Numbered from the stretch's first letter, positions 1 to 7,760 are shown. The stretch: DNA of 34,288 nucleotides from an uncultured Eubacteriales bacterium (GCA_900315195.1 OMYD01000009.1:1-34288); one strand, 5' to 3'. The notes: a model not told the origin generated them from the sequence alone. Program-made: numbers and translations.

Positions 1-419
1 TGGGGTATATATATTTCGCCCTTTTTGAGCGGAGCGGCTTTGGTACAACCCGTTTTATCGTCATCAAGCAGCCTGTATTCATCTGTAAGCTTGGTCATAA
101 ACCATGAGCTATTGTAAGAGGTATCGCCGAATTTTGCCCCGAAGGTTGCCACCGCTTCCTTTGAAACAACTTTCTTAACCGAAGGATGATTCTTAACGGA
201 GCTGAGCAAGTCGTCGCTGAGCGATTCTTTTTGCAGATACAACATTAAATCACCCGCGTTTACGCTGTCGAGCGCGTCGTTTATGCAGTTTGAGCAGTTG
301 TCCTGAATGCTGATAATTGAGGTAAAGGACATTGAAACAATGATCATTAAGATGATAATGCTAATAAACGAGCCCTTTTTGTGGCGGATATTAGCTTTAA
401 GCAAAGTGAGTATTTCCAT
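1..419 (-). CDS. FtsX-like ABC transporter permease, N-terminal part (cut by window edge)
   Basis: The frame opens at the ATG at 417-419 and runs off the left end of the window, giving 139 N-terminal residues. The start is MEILTLLKANIRHKKG, a basic cytoplasmic stretch. A hydrophobic segment follows at about residues 17-38 (FISIIILMIIVSM), and then a soluble, probably extracellular region. One N-terminal transmembrane helix followed by a large external domain is the usual beginning of MacB/FtsX-type permeases. It lies 8 nt behind the ATPase gene on the same strand, which supports a transporter pair. The substrate cannot be told; antimicrobial peptides or lipids are typical for permeases placed behind a two-component system. 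The C-terminal transmembrane helices are outside the window, so family assignment rests on topology and context. Confidence 0.75.
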   Translation of the reverse strand, partial: MEILTLLKANIRHKKGSFISIIILMIIVSMSFTSIISIQDNCSNCINDALDSVNAGDLMLYLQKESLSDDLLSSVKNHPSVKKVVSKEAVATFGAKFGDTSYNSSWFMTKLTDEYRLLDDDKTGCTKAAPLKKGEIYIP

Positions 420-427
420 ATCGCGCC

Positions 428-1189
428 TCACCACTGCATTGACGAAAGCCAGGCGTTTACCTGAGCCTCGCGGCTTTTTCTTTCGTCATGAATGTACGGC
501 GGCAGGCTCAGCTCGCCTGTGATTTTGCCGTCGTCAAGATACAGAAGTCTGGTGGCTCTCAGCGCCGCCTTTATGTCGTGGGTTACCATTAAAATGCTCT
601 GTCCGGATTTGTTGAGCGATGAAAGGAGGTCAAGCACTTCATAGGTGTTCTTTCTGTTAAGAGAGCCTGTGGGCTCGTCGGCAAAAAGGAGCCTTGGGTT
701 TGTTACGACCGCTCTGGCTATTGCGCAGCGCTGCTGCTGACCGCCCGATACCTGCGACGGCAGGTGGGTTTTTACGTCGGCGATCCCCATTTTTTCAAGG
801 AGCTGTTCTGTGCGCTCTTTTACATCATTCGCGGAAGTTGCTTTATCAAGATAGCCTGCCACTGCGATGTTTTCAAAAAGCGTAAGGTTGCTTACAAGGT
901 GCATTTGCTGGAAGATAAAGCCGAAATCCTTTTGCCTGAGCTTTGACAGCTCTTTTTCCTTCATTTTTACAATATCCTTGCCGTTGTAAAGCACCTCTCC
1001 GGCGGTGGCTCTGTCCATGCCGCTCAAAGAATAAAGCAGGGTGGATTTGCCCGAGCCCGACGCGCCCATGATTACTGAAAAATCGCCCTCGTATAAGTCA
1101 AGGTCAATGTGCTGTAAAACGTGGTTCTGTCCGCCGTTGTGGGCGTAGCTTTTGCATAGATCTTTTGCTGATAGAATTGTATTTTTCAT
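428..1189 (-). CDS. ABC transporter ATP-binding protein (MacB/LolD/BceA type)
   Basis: This 253-residue protein is a single complete nucleotide-binding domain. Visible motifs are Walker A GASGSGKST (residues 42-50), the Q-loop in FIFQQMHL (about 91-98), the signature VSGGQQQR (147-154), Walker B LLFADEPTG (167-175) and the switch histidine in MVTHD (201-205). The spacing and the DEPTGSL sequence are typical of the lipoprotein/antimicrobial-peptide export group that pairs with FtsX-type permeases, as the next gene does. The start is supported by CGGAGGAAGCAAT ahead of the ATG. It follows the histidine kinase gene by 57 nt on the same strand, so the four genes probably form one operon. It hydrolyses ATP on the cytoplasmic face to drive the permease. 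Confidence 0.93.
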   Translation of the reverse strand: MKNTILSAKDLCKSYAHNGGQNHVLQHIDLDLYEGDFSVIMGASGSGKSTLLYSLSGMDRATAGEVLYNGKDIVKMKEKELSKLRQKDFGFIFQQMHLVSNLTLFENIAVAGYLDKATSANDVKERTEQLLEKMGIADVKTHLPSQVSGGQQQRCAIARAVVTNPRLLFADEPTGSLNRKNTYEVLDLLSSLNKSGQSILMVTHDIKAALRATRLLYLDDGKITGELSLPPYIHDERKSREAQVNAWLSSMQW

Positions 1190-1246
1190 ATTGCTTCCTC
1201 CGTTTTGTTATGGCTATATTCTATCAGAAAGAATATTAAGAAATCC

Positions 1247-2383
1247 TTAAGAATTTATCGGTAAACTTACAATTGCCTCAAAACTGTTTGTATGGTTGTG
1301 CAGGATAACGCTGCCGTGCATTTTCTCTGCTAAATATTTTACAATGTACAGTCCAAGTCCCGAGCCCTGCTCGCTGCCAGCGTTTTTGCCGCGGTAAAAC
1401 TTTTCAAATATAAAGGGCATGTCGCTGTCGGGAATTCCCTTGCCGTAATCGGTAAAATGAATGCTTACATAACCGTTTTCGCGGGTGAGCTTTATGTCGA
1501 TTTCGGTTTTTGCGTACTTTCTTGAATTGTTGATAAGGTTTTCGATTATCTGCGTCAGCCTGTTTTTGTCGGCTGAAACAAGCGCCGTGAAGCCGGGCTT
1601 TTCAAAGCGGACGTCGCCGTATTCTCCTGCGATTTCATTGACTACCGATTCCGCAAAACCGCAAAGATCAAAGGTTTCGGAGTTTACCTTCATTTTGTCC
1701 AAGTCGGAAATTGAGTGCAAAAACAGGTCGTTTGTGAGCTTTGAAACCTCGTCGCATTTGCGCATGATCACGGAAATGTATTTCTCGCGCTTTTCGGGAG
1801 TTGAGTCCATGTTCGCCTGCAAGCCCTCGGCGTATGCTCTTATTGACGCGATGGGAGTCTTGATATCGTGGGAGAGGGTGGCGATAACGGTTTTGTTGTT
1901 GTCCACCGCTTCCTTTTCGCACTGTCTTGCTTTAACTATCTCGCTGCGCATGCTGTCAAAAGCCCAGGTGAATTTTCCGAAGTAATTTGACCGCTCGTAC
2001 TTTAGAGGCACGTCAAAATTGCCCCGCGCTATTTGGTCGGCAAACCATTTAAGCTTTTTAAATGGTCTGAGCACCGCGAAATAAATATACAGTGAAACCG
2101 CTAAAAGAAAAGCAAGGCTTACTGCGCCGATCAAAAGCGTTTGATTATTGCTTTGAACCGTTATATCGGAGTCCCTTATGCTTTTTTCCAGCTCATCTAT
2201 TTTGTTTCGAGCGGTCTCGGTTTCGCCCGCTTGAGCAAGGCGGCTTATTTCGTTAAGCGCTACGATCTGCTCTGATTTTTCGCTTCGATTATCCGTTGAC
2301 GGCGCGGAAAAATAAAAGAAGCAGGTGAGAAAGATGATAACTGCCGCAAAACCGGCGGTTACAATAAATAGCTTATTTTTCAT
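1247..2383 (-). CDS. Membrane sensor histidine kinase with HAMP domain
   Basis: The 378-residue protein has two transmembrane helices (about residues 5-27 and 82-105) around an external loop of some 55 residues. A HAMP-like linker follows (LRPFKKLKWFADQIARGNF). The dimerisation/phosphoacceptor helix carries ATLSHDIKTP with the phosphorylated His at about residue 172. The ATPase domain shows the N box (LTQIIENLINNSRKYA), the G1 box (DYGKGIPDSD), the F box (IFEKFYRG) and the G2 box (GSGLGLYIVKYL). The start overlaps the end of the response regulator gene by 11 nt and has GGAGG at good spacing, so translation is probably coupled. The loop is longer than in BceS kinases, so direct ligand sensing is possible. 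The cognate regulator lies upstream and a putative target transporter downstream. Confidence 0.94.
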   Translation of the reverse strand: MKNKLFIVTAGFAAVIIFLTCFFYFSAPSTDNRSEKSEQIVALNEISRLAQAGETETARNKIDELEKSIRDSDITVQSNNQTLLIGAVSLAFLLAVSLYIYFAVLRPFKKLKWFADQIARGNFDVPLKYERSNYFGKFTWAFDSMRSEIVKARQCEKEAVDNNKTVIATLSHDIKTPIASIRAYAEGLQANMDSTPEKREKYISVIMRKCDEVSKLTNDLFLHSISDLDKMKVNSETFDLCGFAESVVNEIAGEYGDVRFEKPGFTALVSADKNRLTQIIENLINNSRKYAKTEIDIKLTRENGYVSIHFTDYGKGIPDSDMPFIFEKFYRGKNAGSEQGSGLGLYIVKYLAEKMHGSVILHNHTNSFEAIVSLPINS

Positions 2384-3077
2384 TTGGCGCCTCCAGAATA
2401 TAACCTACTCTGTGCTTGGTTTTGATATACACGGGATGGGCAGGGTCGTCCTCAAGCTTTTCCCTGAGCCAGCGGATATGCACCGTAAGCGTTGACGGCT
2501 CAACCGTGGAAAACGCGCCCCAAACCTCGGAAATCAGCTTTTCTTTTTCTATCGCTCTATTTTTATTGCGGCATAAATATGACAGCAAATCAAATTCCCT
2601 GAGCGACAATGACACGGGACTGCCGTTTTTGGTGACGGTTCTTGCTGTCACATTTACCGAAACATCGCCGAAATTAACAACGCTTTCATGCTGAGAAAAC
2701 CCATAGGTGCGTCGGATAAGCGCATTGACGCGCGACAGCAGCTCCTTCATGGAATAAGGCTTGGGAAGATAGTCGTCACCGCCGATATCAAAGCCCGTTA
2801 CACGGTCGGTTTCGCTCGTCCTCGCGCTCGCAAAAATTACCGGAGTTGTTGATGTTCTCCTCAGCTCGGTACAAATCTCAAAGCCGTCCGAATCGGGAAG
2901 GTTTATGTCAAGCAATATTATATGATATGTGTTGCTTTCCAAAAGCTCAAAGGCTTTTTCGGCTGTTTCGGCACAGGTTACCTTATAGCCGTATCCCTCA
3001 AGCATATCGGAAATAATAAAGGATAAGTCCTCGTCATCGTCAATAATAAGAATTTTGTTGTAAAGGTCGTTTGCCAT
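2373..3077 (-). CDS. OmpR/PhoB-family response regulator
   Basis: The receiver domain (about residues 6-120) has the acidic pair DDD near residues 13-15, the phosphoacceptor Asp57 in HIILLDINLPDSDGFE and the conserved Lys106 in LPKPYSM. A winged-helix DNA-binding domain follows, with LSLREFDLLSYLCRN and the recognition-wing region TLTVHIRWLREKLEDDP. The frame is open further upstream to 3113, but the ATG at 3077 is chosen because AAGGCGGTGAT precedes it at normal spacing. The extra 12 codons upstream would be the translated end of the MITE-like element. It forms a two-component system with the overlapping kinase gene and probably controls the downstream ABC transporter. Confidence 0.93.
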   Translation of the reverse strand: MANDLYNKILIIDDDEDLSFIISDMLEGYGYKVTCAETAEKAFELLESNTYHIILLDINLPDSDGFEICTELRRTSTTPVIFASARTSETDRVTGFDIGGDDYLPKPYSMKELLSRVNALIRRTYGFSQHESVVNFGDVSVNVTARTVTKNGSPVSLSLREFDLLSYLCRNKNRAIEKEKLISEVWGAFSTVEPSTLTVHIRWLREKLEDDPAHPVYIKTKHRVGYILEAPNEK

Positions 3078-3090
3078 ACAATCACCGCCT

Positions 3091-3257
3091 TGAGGCAACA
3101 CCGCACAATTCACGGCGCACGCCTTGCTTGAATCTTATTCCGTCAGACTGCCCGAAAAACCTCGGCAAGGCGTCAGCCTTACCTCAAATTATATGTGCAC
3201 CCTGACGAAAAATCTTACTGCGCAATCCGCACACCTGAACTATGCGGTATTGCCTTA
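3091..3257. repeat. MITE-like element with imperfect terminal inverted repeats
   Basis: The ends are inverted repeats of 20 nt: TGAGGCAACACCGCACAATT at 3091-3110 and AACTATGCGGTATTGCCTTA at 3238-3257, matching at 16 of 20 positions when one is reverse-complemented. An inner inverted pair, GCCTTGC (3121-3127) and GCAAGGC (about 3165-3171), adds further secondary structure. The 167 bp have no coding potential I can support. The element starts only 13 nt upstream of the response regulator start codon and fills almost the whole intergenic space, so it would be transcribed as that operon's leader. No clear target-site duplication is visible. Similar short elements with such ends are, from memory, common in Oscillospiraceae genomes; this needs a search to confirm. 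Confidence 0.6.
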
Positions 3258-3261
3258 AAAT

Positions 3262-3290
3262 ATTATAAAGCGCATTGGTAAAAAAAGCAA
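3262..3290 (-). promoter_or_regulatory. Candidate sigma-A promoter of the response regulator operon
   Basis: On the minus strand TTGCTT (3285-3290) and TATAAT (3262-3267) are separated by 17 nt. The start point would fall at the outer end of the MITE-like element, so the element would form the 5' leader. The -35 box overlaps the T-tract of the preceding terminator. Confidence 0.45.
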
Positions 3291-3320
3291 CAAAAATCAG
3301 GCGGGATCACTCCCCGCCTG
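3281..3320 (-). terminator. Intrinsic terminator of the zinc-ribbon regulator gene
   Basis: CAGGCGGG and CCCGCCTG (3298-3320) form an 8-bp stem with a 7-nt loop, and the minus strand then reads ATTTTTGTTGCTTTTTT. It lies 13 nt behind the stop codon of the regulator gene. Confidence 0.85.
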
Positions 3321-3333
3321 ATTGAATCGGATA

Positions 3334-4098
3334 TTATCTTTTTTTGTAGAGTACAAGCTCCGGGTCTGCTCCGTCTGTGCCGTAAGTGCATATAAGGATA
3401 AAATCCATATTGGCAACAACTCCGAAGCAGCGTTCCCCTCCAAACATAGATTCCAGTTGATTACCTAAATATGTTGTTCCGTCATTCAAAAACTTAGCCG
3501 TCGTGCCGTTTGAAAGCGGATACTCAAGATTGACGTACTTACCGACAAGCGCGTTGAGCTTTTCAACCTTGGGCATACCCTCAATGTTAAGGGCGTTGAT
3601 TTCCTCAATAAGCTTTTGCTTGAATTTCTCAAACTGTCCGTCGTCGCTGAGCTCCTCATATCTTTTCCAGTAGTCGAGCTTAGGCAGCATTTCTTTCATA
3701 TACGCGCGTGCCTGTACCTCGGAAAAACCTTCTTTTACCATATGGGGGATACAGACGTTTATAAGATCATCCATATCGCTGTAGGTGTAGTTTCCGTCTG
3801 CATAACACCATTTGCAGTAATCCTCGTTGAGCGTTCCGTCCTGATTTCTGCCGATGAGCTCATCCTCAAGCGGCATACCGCAGCACTGACAAACCAGTTG
3901 ACGCGGCGCGCCAAGCAGCGTGTTGATTGAAACATTGAATAGGTTTGACAGCAGTTTAAGCGTTTCGGTGTTCGGCACCGTTTCGCCGTTCTCCCAGCGC
4001 GACACCGCCTGACGGGTTACAAAAACTTTTTCGGCGAGCTCGTCCTGCGACATACCGCGCTTTGTTCTCAGTTCAAATAATACGTCTTTTGTGTCCAT
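3334..4098 (-). CDS. XRE-family HTH regulator with C-terminal zinc ribbon
   Basis: The 254-residue protein begins with an XRE/Cro helix-turn-helix (about residues 5-60; MSQDELAEKVFVTRQAVSRW). A cysteine cluster follows (C70, C72, C73 and the pair CKWC at 95-98) in the sequence CQCCGMPLEDE. This resembles the putative zinc-ribbon domain (zf_ribbon family) often fused to XRE domains in Clostridia. Residues about 110-180 look helical, and the last 70 form a separate, probably beta-rich domain that I do not recognise. AGGAGGTG stands 7 nt before the ATG. It has its own extended -10 promoter and terminator, so it is monocistronic. The palindrome near its promoter suggests autoregulation. The ligand may be metal or redox state, but this is inference. 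Confidence 0.85.
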   Translation of the reverse strand: MDTKDVLFELRTKRGMSQDELAEKVFVTRQAVSRWENGETVPNTETLKLLSNLFNVSINTLLGAPRQLVCQCCGMPLEDELIGRNQDGTLNEDYCKWCYADGNYTYSDMDDLINVCIPHMVKEGFSEVQARAYMKEMLPKLDYWKRYEELSDDGQFEKFKQKLIEEINALNIEGMPKVEKLNALVGKYVNLEYPLSNGTTAKFLNDGTTYLGNQLESMFGGERCFGVVANMDFILICTYGTDGADPELVLYKKR

Positions 4099-4117
4099 AA
4101 TAACACCTCCTGATTAA

Positions 4118-4163
4118 ATAATAACACTGAAGTTTTAATTTGAAAAGCAACCGGTTGTTGCTT
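4118..4163 (-). promoter_or_regulatory. Extended -10 promoter of the XRE gene with overlapping palindrome
   Basis: On the minus strand TTTTCA (4141-4146) and TGTTATTAT with its -10 hexamer TATTAT at 4118-4123 are 17 nt apart. Overlapping the -35 side is an inverted repeat, AAGCAAC (4145-4151) and GTTGCTT (4157-4163), with a 5-nt spacer. It could be an operator for the XRE protein, or a short terminator for the remnant upstream. Both readings are inference. Confidence 0.45.
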
Positions 4164-4179
4164 GATAATATCCTTGGAG

Positions 4180-4317
4180 TCAATTAACCGTTCCATTGAC
4201 GATTTTCGCGTACTGATGTTCAGGGATCATCGGTGATGTGATTTCTTTTATCAAATCCTCGCTGATGATTTTCGTATTAATTCCCGGAGGCCTGTCGGGC
4301 GTATGCCTTGTTATAAC
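4180..4317 (-). pseudogene. Probable 3' remnant of an unidentified gene
   Basis: A 45-codon open stretch has no start codon or ribosome binding site and begins right after an in-frame TAG. Its translation looks like real protein: it contains DRPPGINTKIISEDLIKE and then SPMIPEHQYAKIVNG before a TGA. The amino-acid composition, with charged and aliphatic residues alternating, fits the C-terminal end of a decayed gene rather than random intergenic DNA. I cannot name the family. The rest of the 305-bp space between the kinase and XRE genes holds only the XRE promoter region and about 85 nt next to the kinase stop with nothing clear. Confidence 0.4.
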
Positions 4318-4403
4318 CTATGCTTTGCGATTATAGCATTTAAAGATAGTATTATTCCATCCATTCTCTGACGGTTTGTATTTCATCTTGGTAGCCCTTG
4401 TCA

Positions 4404-6983
4404 TCATTCGCCCTGAATGTTGGCTATAGTGTTTTGAAGCAGCTGTTTTGTTGCCGCTTTGTCATCAGCCTTCCAGGAATCCTTGTAGAGTTGGGATCCG
4501 AGAGAACCCATTGGTGTCCAATAGTTGGCGGAAATGTTTAACTGCGGTACGGAAAATTCGGCTTGCACCATAAACGCCTGTATTTCGGGAATGTCTGCGG
4601 CCGCAGCCTGCGCCTTGATATTGGTTGGGATAAAGCCCAGCTGGTCAGCGCGTTGCTGCTGGCAGGTTTTGCCTGACAGATAATAGGCGAGCGCCTGCGC
4701 GGCAAGGGGGAATTTGCAGCGTGAATTTACGCCGAAAAGCTTTTGAACGTTAAAGCCGACAATTTGCTTTTTGGCGCCGTTTACGTTGATGGTGGGAAGC
4801 TTTGCGACACCAAAGTTGCTGCCGAGCGCGGACTTATCCGCAGCTAAGTTCCATGATCCGTCAATACCGGCGCCGACTTTGCCGTTCAAAAAACCTGTGG
4901 AGATGTGTGCGGGGTCCTGTGAGACTAATGTGCCCTTATAATCCTTCATAAGCTTAGCAAACGCCATAAGGGTAGCAACCGCTTCATCTTCGTCATAGTT
5001 GCTGAATTTTTGAGTGATGCCGTCCTCTTCAAAGCCGTCAATGGTCACACCGCCCGTAAACGCAAACATAGAACTGTAGAAGCCGTTTCCGCAGTCCATA
5101 ATAAACTGTTTGCCGGCCTTTTTACAGGCGGCAAGAACGCCCTCAATGGTGCTAGCGTCCGCGTCGGAGACAATGCTGCGGTTGTACACAAGCCCATAAC
5201 CGTTGTAGCTCTCCTCGGGAAAGGCGACAAGCTGACCGTAAACGCTGCCGACTTTTACAGATGAAGCATCGTTTTCCTGTGTAACAAATTTCGAAATGCT
5301 TTCTTTGACGGGTGCAAGTACCTCTTTACCGGTCAGCGCGCTGATTTGATCGCATGAGAAGGCGAAGATGTCCGCTGAACTGTCCGGGTCTGCTAAAATC
5401 ATCGCAGGGGCGTCTGCTTCACCAACTGCCGAAACTGTGATGCTTTTAAAAGAGGTGTAGGAATAATGTGACTGAAATTCCGCAATCTGCTGTTTTGTGA
5501 GTGAGACCTGTTTATCGGGAACCCATACCTTCAGTTCAATATTACTTTCATCACCGAAAACAGATTCGCTTAGAAAGTCGCCGTCCGTAGTGACAGCGGG
5601 GTCTGCCGCCTTGGATGTGCTGCTTTCACTTGCTCTGCTTGTTGTGGCGATGGTGGGATCCGTTTCGAATGAGGCAAGCTCACTTGCTGCGCTGACGCTG
5701 ACTGATTCTCCTTTTTTGCTGTTGTTTGCCGCAACCACGCCTATGACTACGCCCGCTGCAATGAGAACCGAGAGCACAGATGCAAGTATGGCTATCAGCT
5801 TTTTGGATAATCTCTTTTTAGGGGGATGCTGAGTTGCCGTATTTGGTTGCCGCATCACAGCTTGCTGTCTGTAGCCGGTGTTAACCGCGGGATCTACAGC
5901 CGGCTGTTTGGGCTGCTGCATCGGCTGCTGATGTGGCGACTGCTGACGGTTTTGGGAATAAGGCGGCATGATGTCCGCATCGGCTGCTATGGTTCGCTGT
6001 GAGTATGTCGCAGCTGAGGCGCGGCTTTGCTGCATAGCATTGATTAACGCGCCGATGTCGCGGAAGCGGTGCTGCTGATAGACCGCCATGCCGCACATAA
6101 GCGCCTGCTCCTGCTGTGCAGATATTTTGGCGCCGTATACCGACGGCGGTTTGAGCTCGTCGTTGAATATACGCTCCATTGATTCGTCGGGCGTGACGCC
6201 CGTAACGCACTTGTACATAGTTGCACATAGGGCATAGACATCTGTCCATGGGCCCTGATTGCCCTTGGAGCGGTACTGTTCCTCAGGGGCATAGCCAGGG
6301 CGCAGAACGATGGAAAGGCTGCGCTTGTCCTCGTAGTTTACCTCTCTTGACGCGCCGAAGTCCATCAGCTTGAGCGAACCGTCCTTCATAATCATGATAT
6401 TGTCCGGGCTTATGTCACGGTGAATTAAGCCGTTTTGATGAATTTGTTGAAGTGCGTAAAGTACAGGCAGCATTTTTTGAAACAGTTCATCAAACGCAAA
6501 TGGACCGTGTTCGTTAATATAGCGGCTGAGTGTGACGCCGTCGATGTATTCCATTACTATGTAAGCTGTGTTGTTGTCCTCAAAAAAATCACGCACATCC
6601 ACGATGCTCTTGTTTCCCGAGAACCTGCCCAGTACCCGCGCTTCCTGAATAAACTTGGTTTTTCCCTTTTCAAAAAAGCCTTTGTTGTTTTCGCCGGTAA
6701 TGGTAACCGTGGTGTTTGCCTCACAGTTGCGGCTGACATATCCGACCGGGAAAAACTCCTTGACGGCAATAATCATGTCTAAATTGAGGTCGCGGCCTAT
6801 GTAGGTGATGCCAAAGCCTCCCTCGCCCAGTACACGCCCGATGAGATAACGGTTGTTAAGCACTACGCCGCAGGGAAGGTGCTGCACGTTGTCATCATCC
6901 TTGGTGTTTCTGAACCCGCAATGCGGACAGATATCGCCCAATTCAAGTTTGTGCATACATTGATAACAATATTTATTTTCCAT
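4404..6983 (-). CDS. Membrane Ser/Thr protein kinase fused to an extracellular solute-binding-protein-like domain
   Basis: The 859-residue protein starts with a zinc-ribbon-like pair, CYQC and CPHC (C6, C9, C19, C22). The kinase domain (about 45-320) has the glycine loop LGEGGFG (52-58), Lys75 in AVKEF, the catalytic loop HRDISPDN (188-195), DFG (208-210) and APEEQY, so it should be active. A Gln/Pro-rich linker leads to a transmembrane helix at about 396-420. A Ser/Thr-rich spacer follows, then some 370 residues (about 480-859) resembling a type 1 extracellular solute-binding protein (VWVPDKQVSLTKQQIAEF, GVTIDGF, WNLAADKSALGSNFGVAKLP). The expected role is to sense an extracellular solute and phosphorylate cytoplasmic proteins. 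PrkC-type kinases carry PASTA repeats in this place; none are seen. GAGGTGG precedes the ATG, and the stop codon of the PP2C gene lies within 10 nt, so the two are one operon. Confidence 0.9.
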   Translation of the reverse strand: MENKYCYQCMHKLELGDICPHCGFRNTKDDDNVQHLPCGVVLNNRYLIGRVLGEGGFGITYIGRDLNLDMIIAVKEFFPVGYVSRNCEANTTVTITGENNKGFFEKGKTKFIQEARVLGRFSGNKSIVDVRDFFEDNNTAYIVMEYIDGVTLSRYINEHGPFAFDELFQKMLPVLYALQQIHQNGLIHRDISPDNIMIMKDGSLKLMDFGASREVNYEDKRSLSIVLRPGYAPEEQYRSKGNQGPWTDVYALCATMYKCVTGVTPDESMERIFNDELKPPSVYGAKISAQQEQALMCGMAVYQQHRFRDIGALINAMQQSRASAATYSQRTIAADADIMPPYSQNRQQSPHQQPMQQPKQPAVDPAVNTGYRQQAVMRQPNTATQHPPKKRLSKKLIAILASVLSVLIAAGVVIGVVAANNSKKGESVSVSAASELASFETDPTIATTSRASESSTSKAADPAVTTDGDFLSESVFGDESNIELKVWVPDKQVSLTKQQIAEFQSHYSYTSFKSITVSAVGEADAPAMILADPDSSADIFAFSCDQISALTGKEVLAPVKESISKFVTQENDASSVKVGSVYGQLVAFPEESYNGYGLVYNRSIVSDADASTIEGVLAACKKAGKQFIMDCGNGFYSSMFAFTGGVTIDGFEEDGITQKFSNYDEDEAVATLMAFAKLMKDYKGTLVSQDPAHISTGFLNGKVGAGIDGSWNLAADKSALGSNFGVAKLPTINVNGAKKQIVGFNVQKLFGVNSRCKFPLAAQALAYYLSGKTCQQQRADQLGFIPTNIKAQAAAADIPEIQAFMVQAEFSVPQLNISANYWTPMGSLGSQLYKDSWKADDKAATKQLLQNTIANIQGE

Positions 6984-6992
6984 ATTCCACCT

Positions 6993-7700
6993 CTATCGAA
7001 TCAGCAAAGTAATTGCCGAATGGTTGTCAAAATCTCCGTCGGGGTTGGCGTCGTGAGCAAGGCGCATGACGCGAAGCCAGTCCTTTGCCCTTCGCGAGAA
7101 AGATAGTGATTCGAGCATTTTGTCCTCCACAACGTTTTCCCAGAAGCCGTCGCTGCACAGCAGCAGAGCGTCGCCCGACTTGGGGGTGTATTCGGTGATA
7201 TCAGATTTTACGTTTTCTTTATTGCCCAGCACGCGCACCAGCTTGTTGCGGTCCTTGTGACCGCGGATTTCGTCGGCGGTAATCTCACCTGCCATCACCG
7301 AAATCTGCGAAACGCTGTGGTCGATGGACTGAAACAGTATCTCATTGTCACGGAACACATAAACGCGGGTGTCACCTACGGTAGCGATCAGCGCTTTGTC
7401 CCCGTCGAACCACACCACTGACACAGTGGTTTTCATTTCGGAGCCCCTTGCCCGTTCAAGCACCGCCAAGTTAGCCGTTTCAATCCCATGCTCCAGAACC
7501 GTTTTTGAAATTGGTTGGTGCCTTAGGGCTTTTAAAATACAGTTGACGGCTGTTTTGGAGGCGATTTCGCCGTTATCATGACCGCCCAGACCGTCCGCGC
7601 ATACGGCCACCAGAGCGGAGCCGTGTTTTTTTACAGCAACCGCGTCCTCGTTGTTGGTTCGGTCGCCTGTTGCCGAATAAAAGGAAACGTCAAATTTCAC
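6993..7700 (-). CDS. prpC: PP2C-family protein phosphatase (PrpC/Stp type)
   Basis: The 235-residue length is usual for bacterial PP2C phosphatases. Motifs are GDRTNNEDA (residues 12-20), the metal-binding Asp36 in CADGLGGHDNGE, VGDTRVYVFRD, and SDGFWENV near residue 180. The family removes phosphate from Ser/Thr residues with two Mn or Mg ions. The start is a GTG at 7700, preceded by GGGAGAAAAGAT; the overlapping ATG two bases upstream is out of frame. It is the first gene of a two-gene unit with the Ser/Thr kinase, the same phosphatase-kinase order as prpC-prkC in other Firmicutes, and should reverse the kinase's action. The symbol is by analogy only. Confidence 0.92.
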   Translation of the reverse strand: MKFDVSFYSATGDRTNNEDAVAVKKHGSALVAVCADGLGGHDNGEIASKTAVNCILKALRHQPISKTVLEHGIETANLAVLERARGSEMKTTVSVVWFDGDKALIATVGDTRVYVFRDNEILFQSIDHSVSQISVMAGEITADEIRGHKDRNKLVRVLGNKENVKSDITEYTPKSGDALLLCSDGFWENVVEDKMLESLSFSRRAKDWLRVMRLAHDANPDGDFDNHSAITLLIR

Positions 7701-7731
7701 ATCTTTTCTCCCGGTTTTTATTATTTATGTA

Positions 7732-7760
7732 ATTATATCATGCGATGATGAAAATGTCAC
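7732..7760 (-). promoter_or_regulatory. Sigma-A promoter of the phosphatase-kinase operon
   Basis: On the minus strand GTGACA (7755-7760) and TATAAT (7732-7737) are 17 nt apart, about 32 nt upstream of the phosphatase start. The roughly 350-bp divergent region up to 8056 otherwise holds the promoter of the lipoprotein gene and about 230 bp in which I see nothing specific. Confidence 0.65.

Noticed and set aside
3078-3113. Upstream start for the response regulator
   Set aside because: The extra residues are the translated inverted repeat of the MITE-like element, and the internal ATG has the ribosome binding site.
4352-4408. Protein-like tail in another frame at the end of the kinase gene (DDKGYQDEIQTVREWME)
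   Set aside because: A frameshifted extension of the kinase was considered, but the kinase ends naturally in a helix like other solute-binding proteins and the stretch is only 18 codons long.
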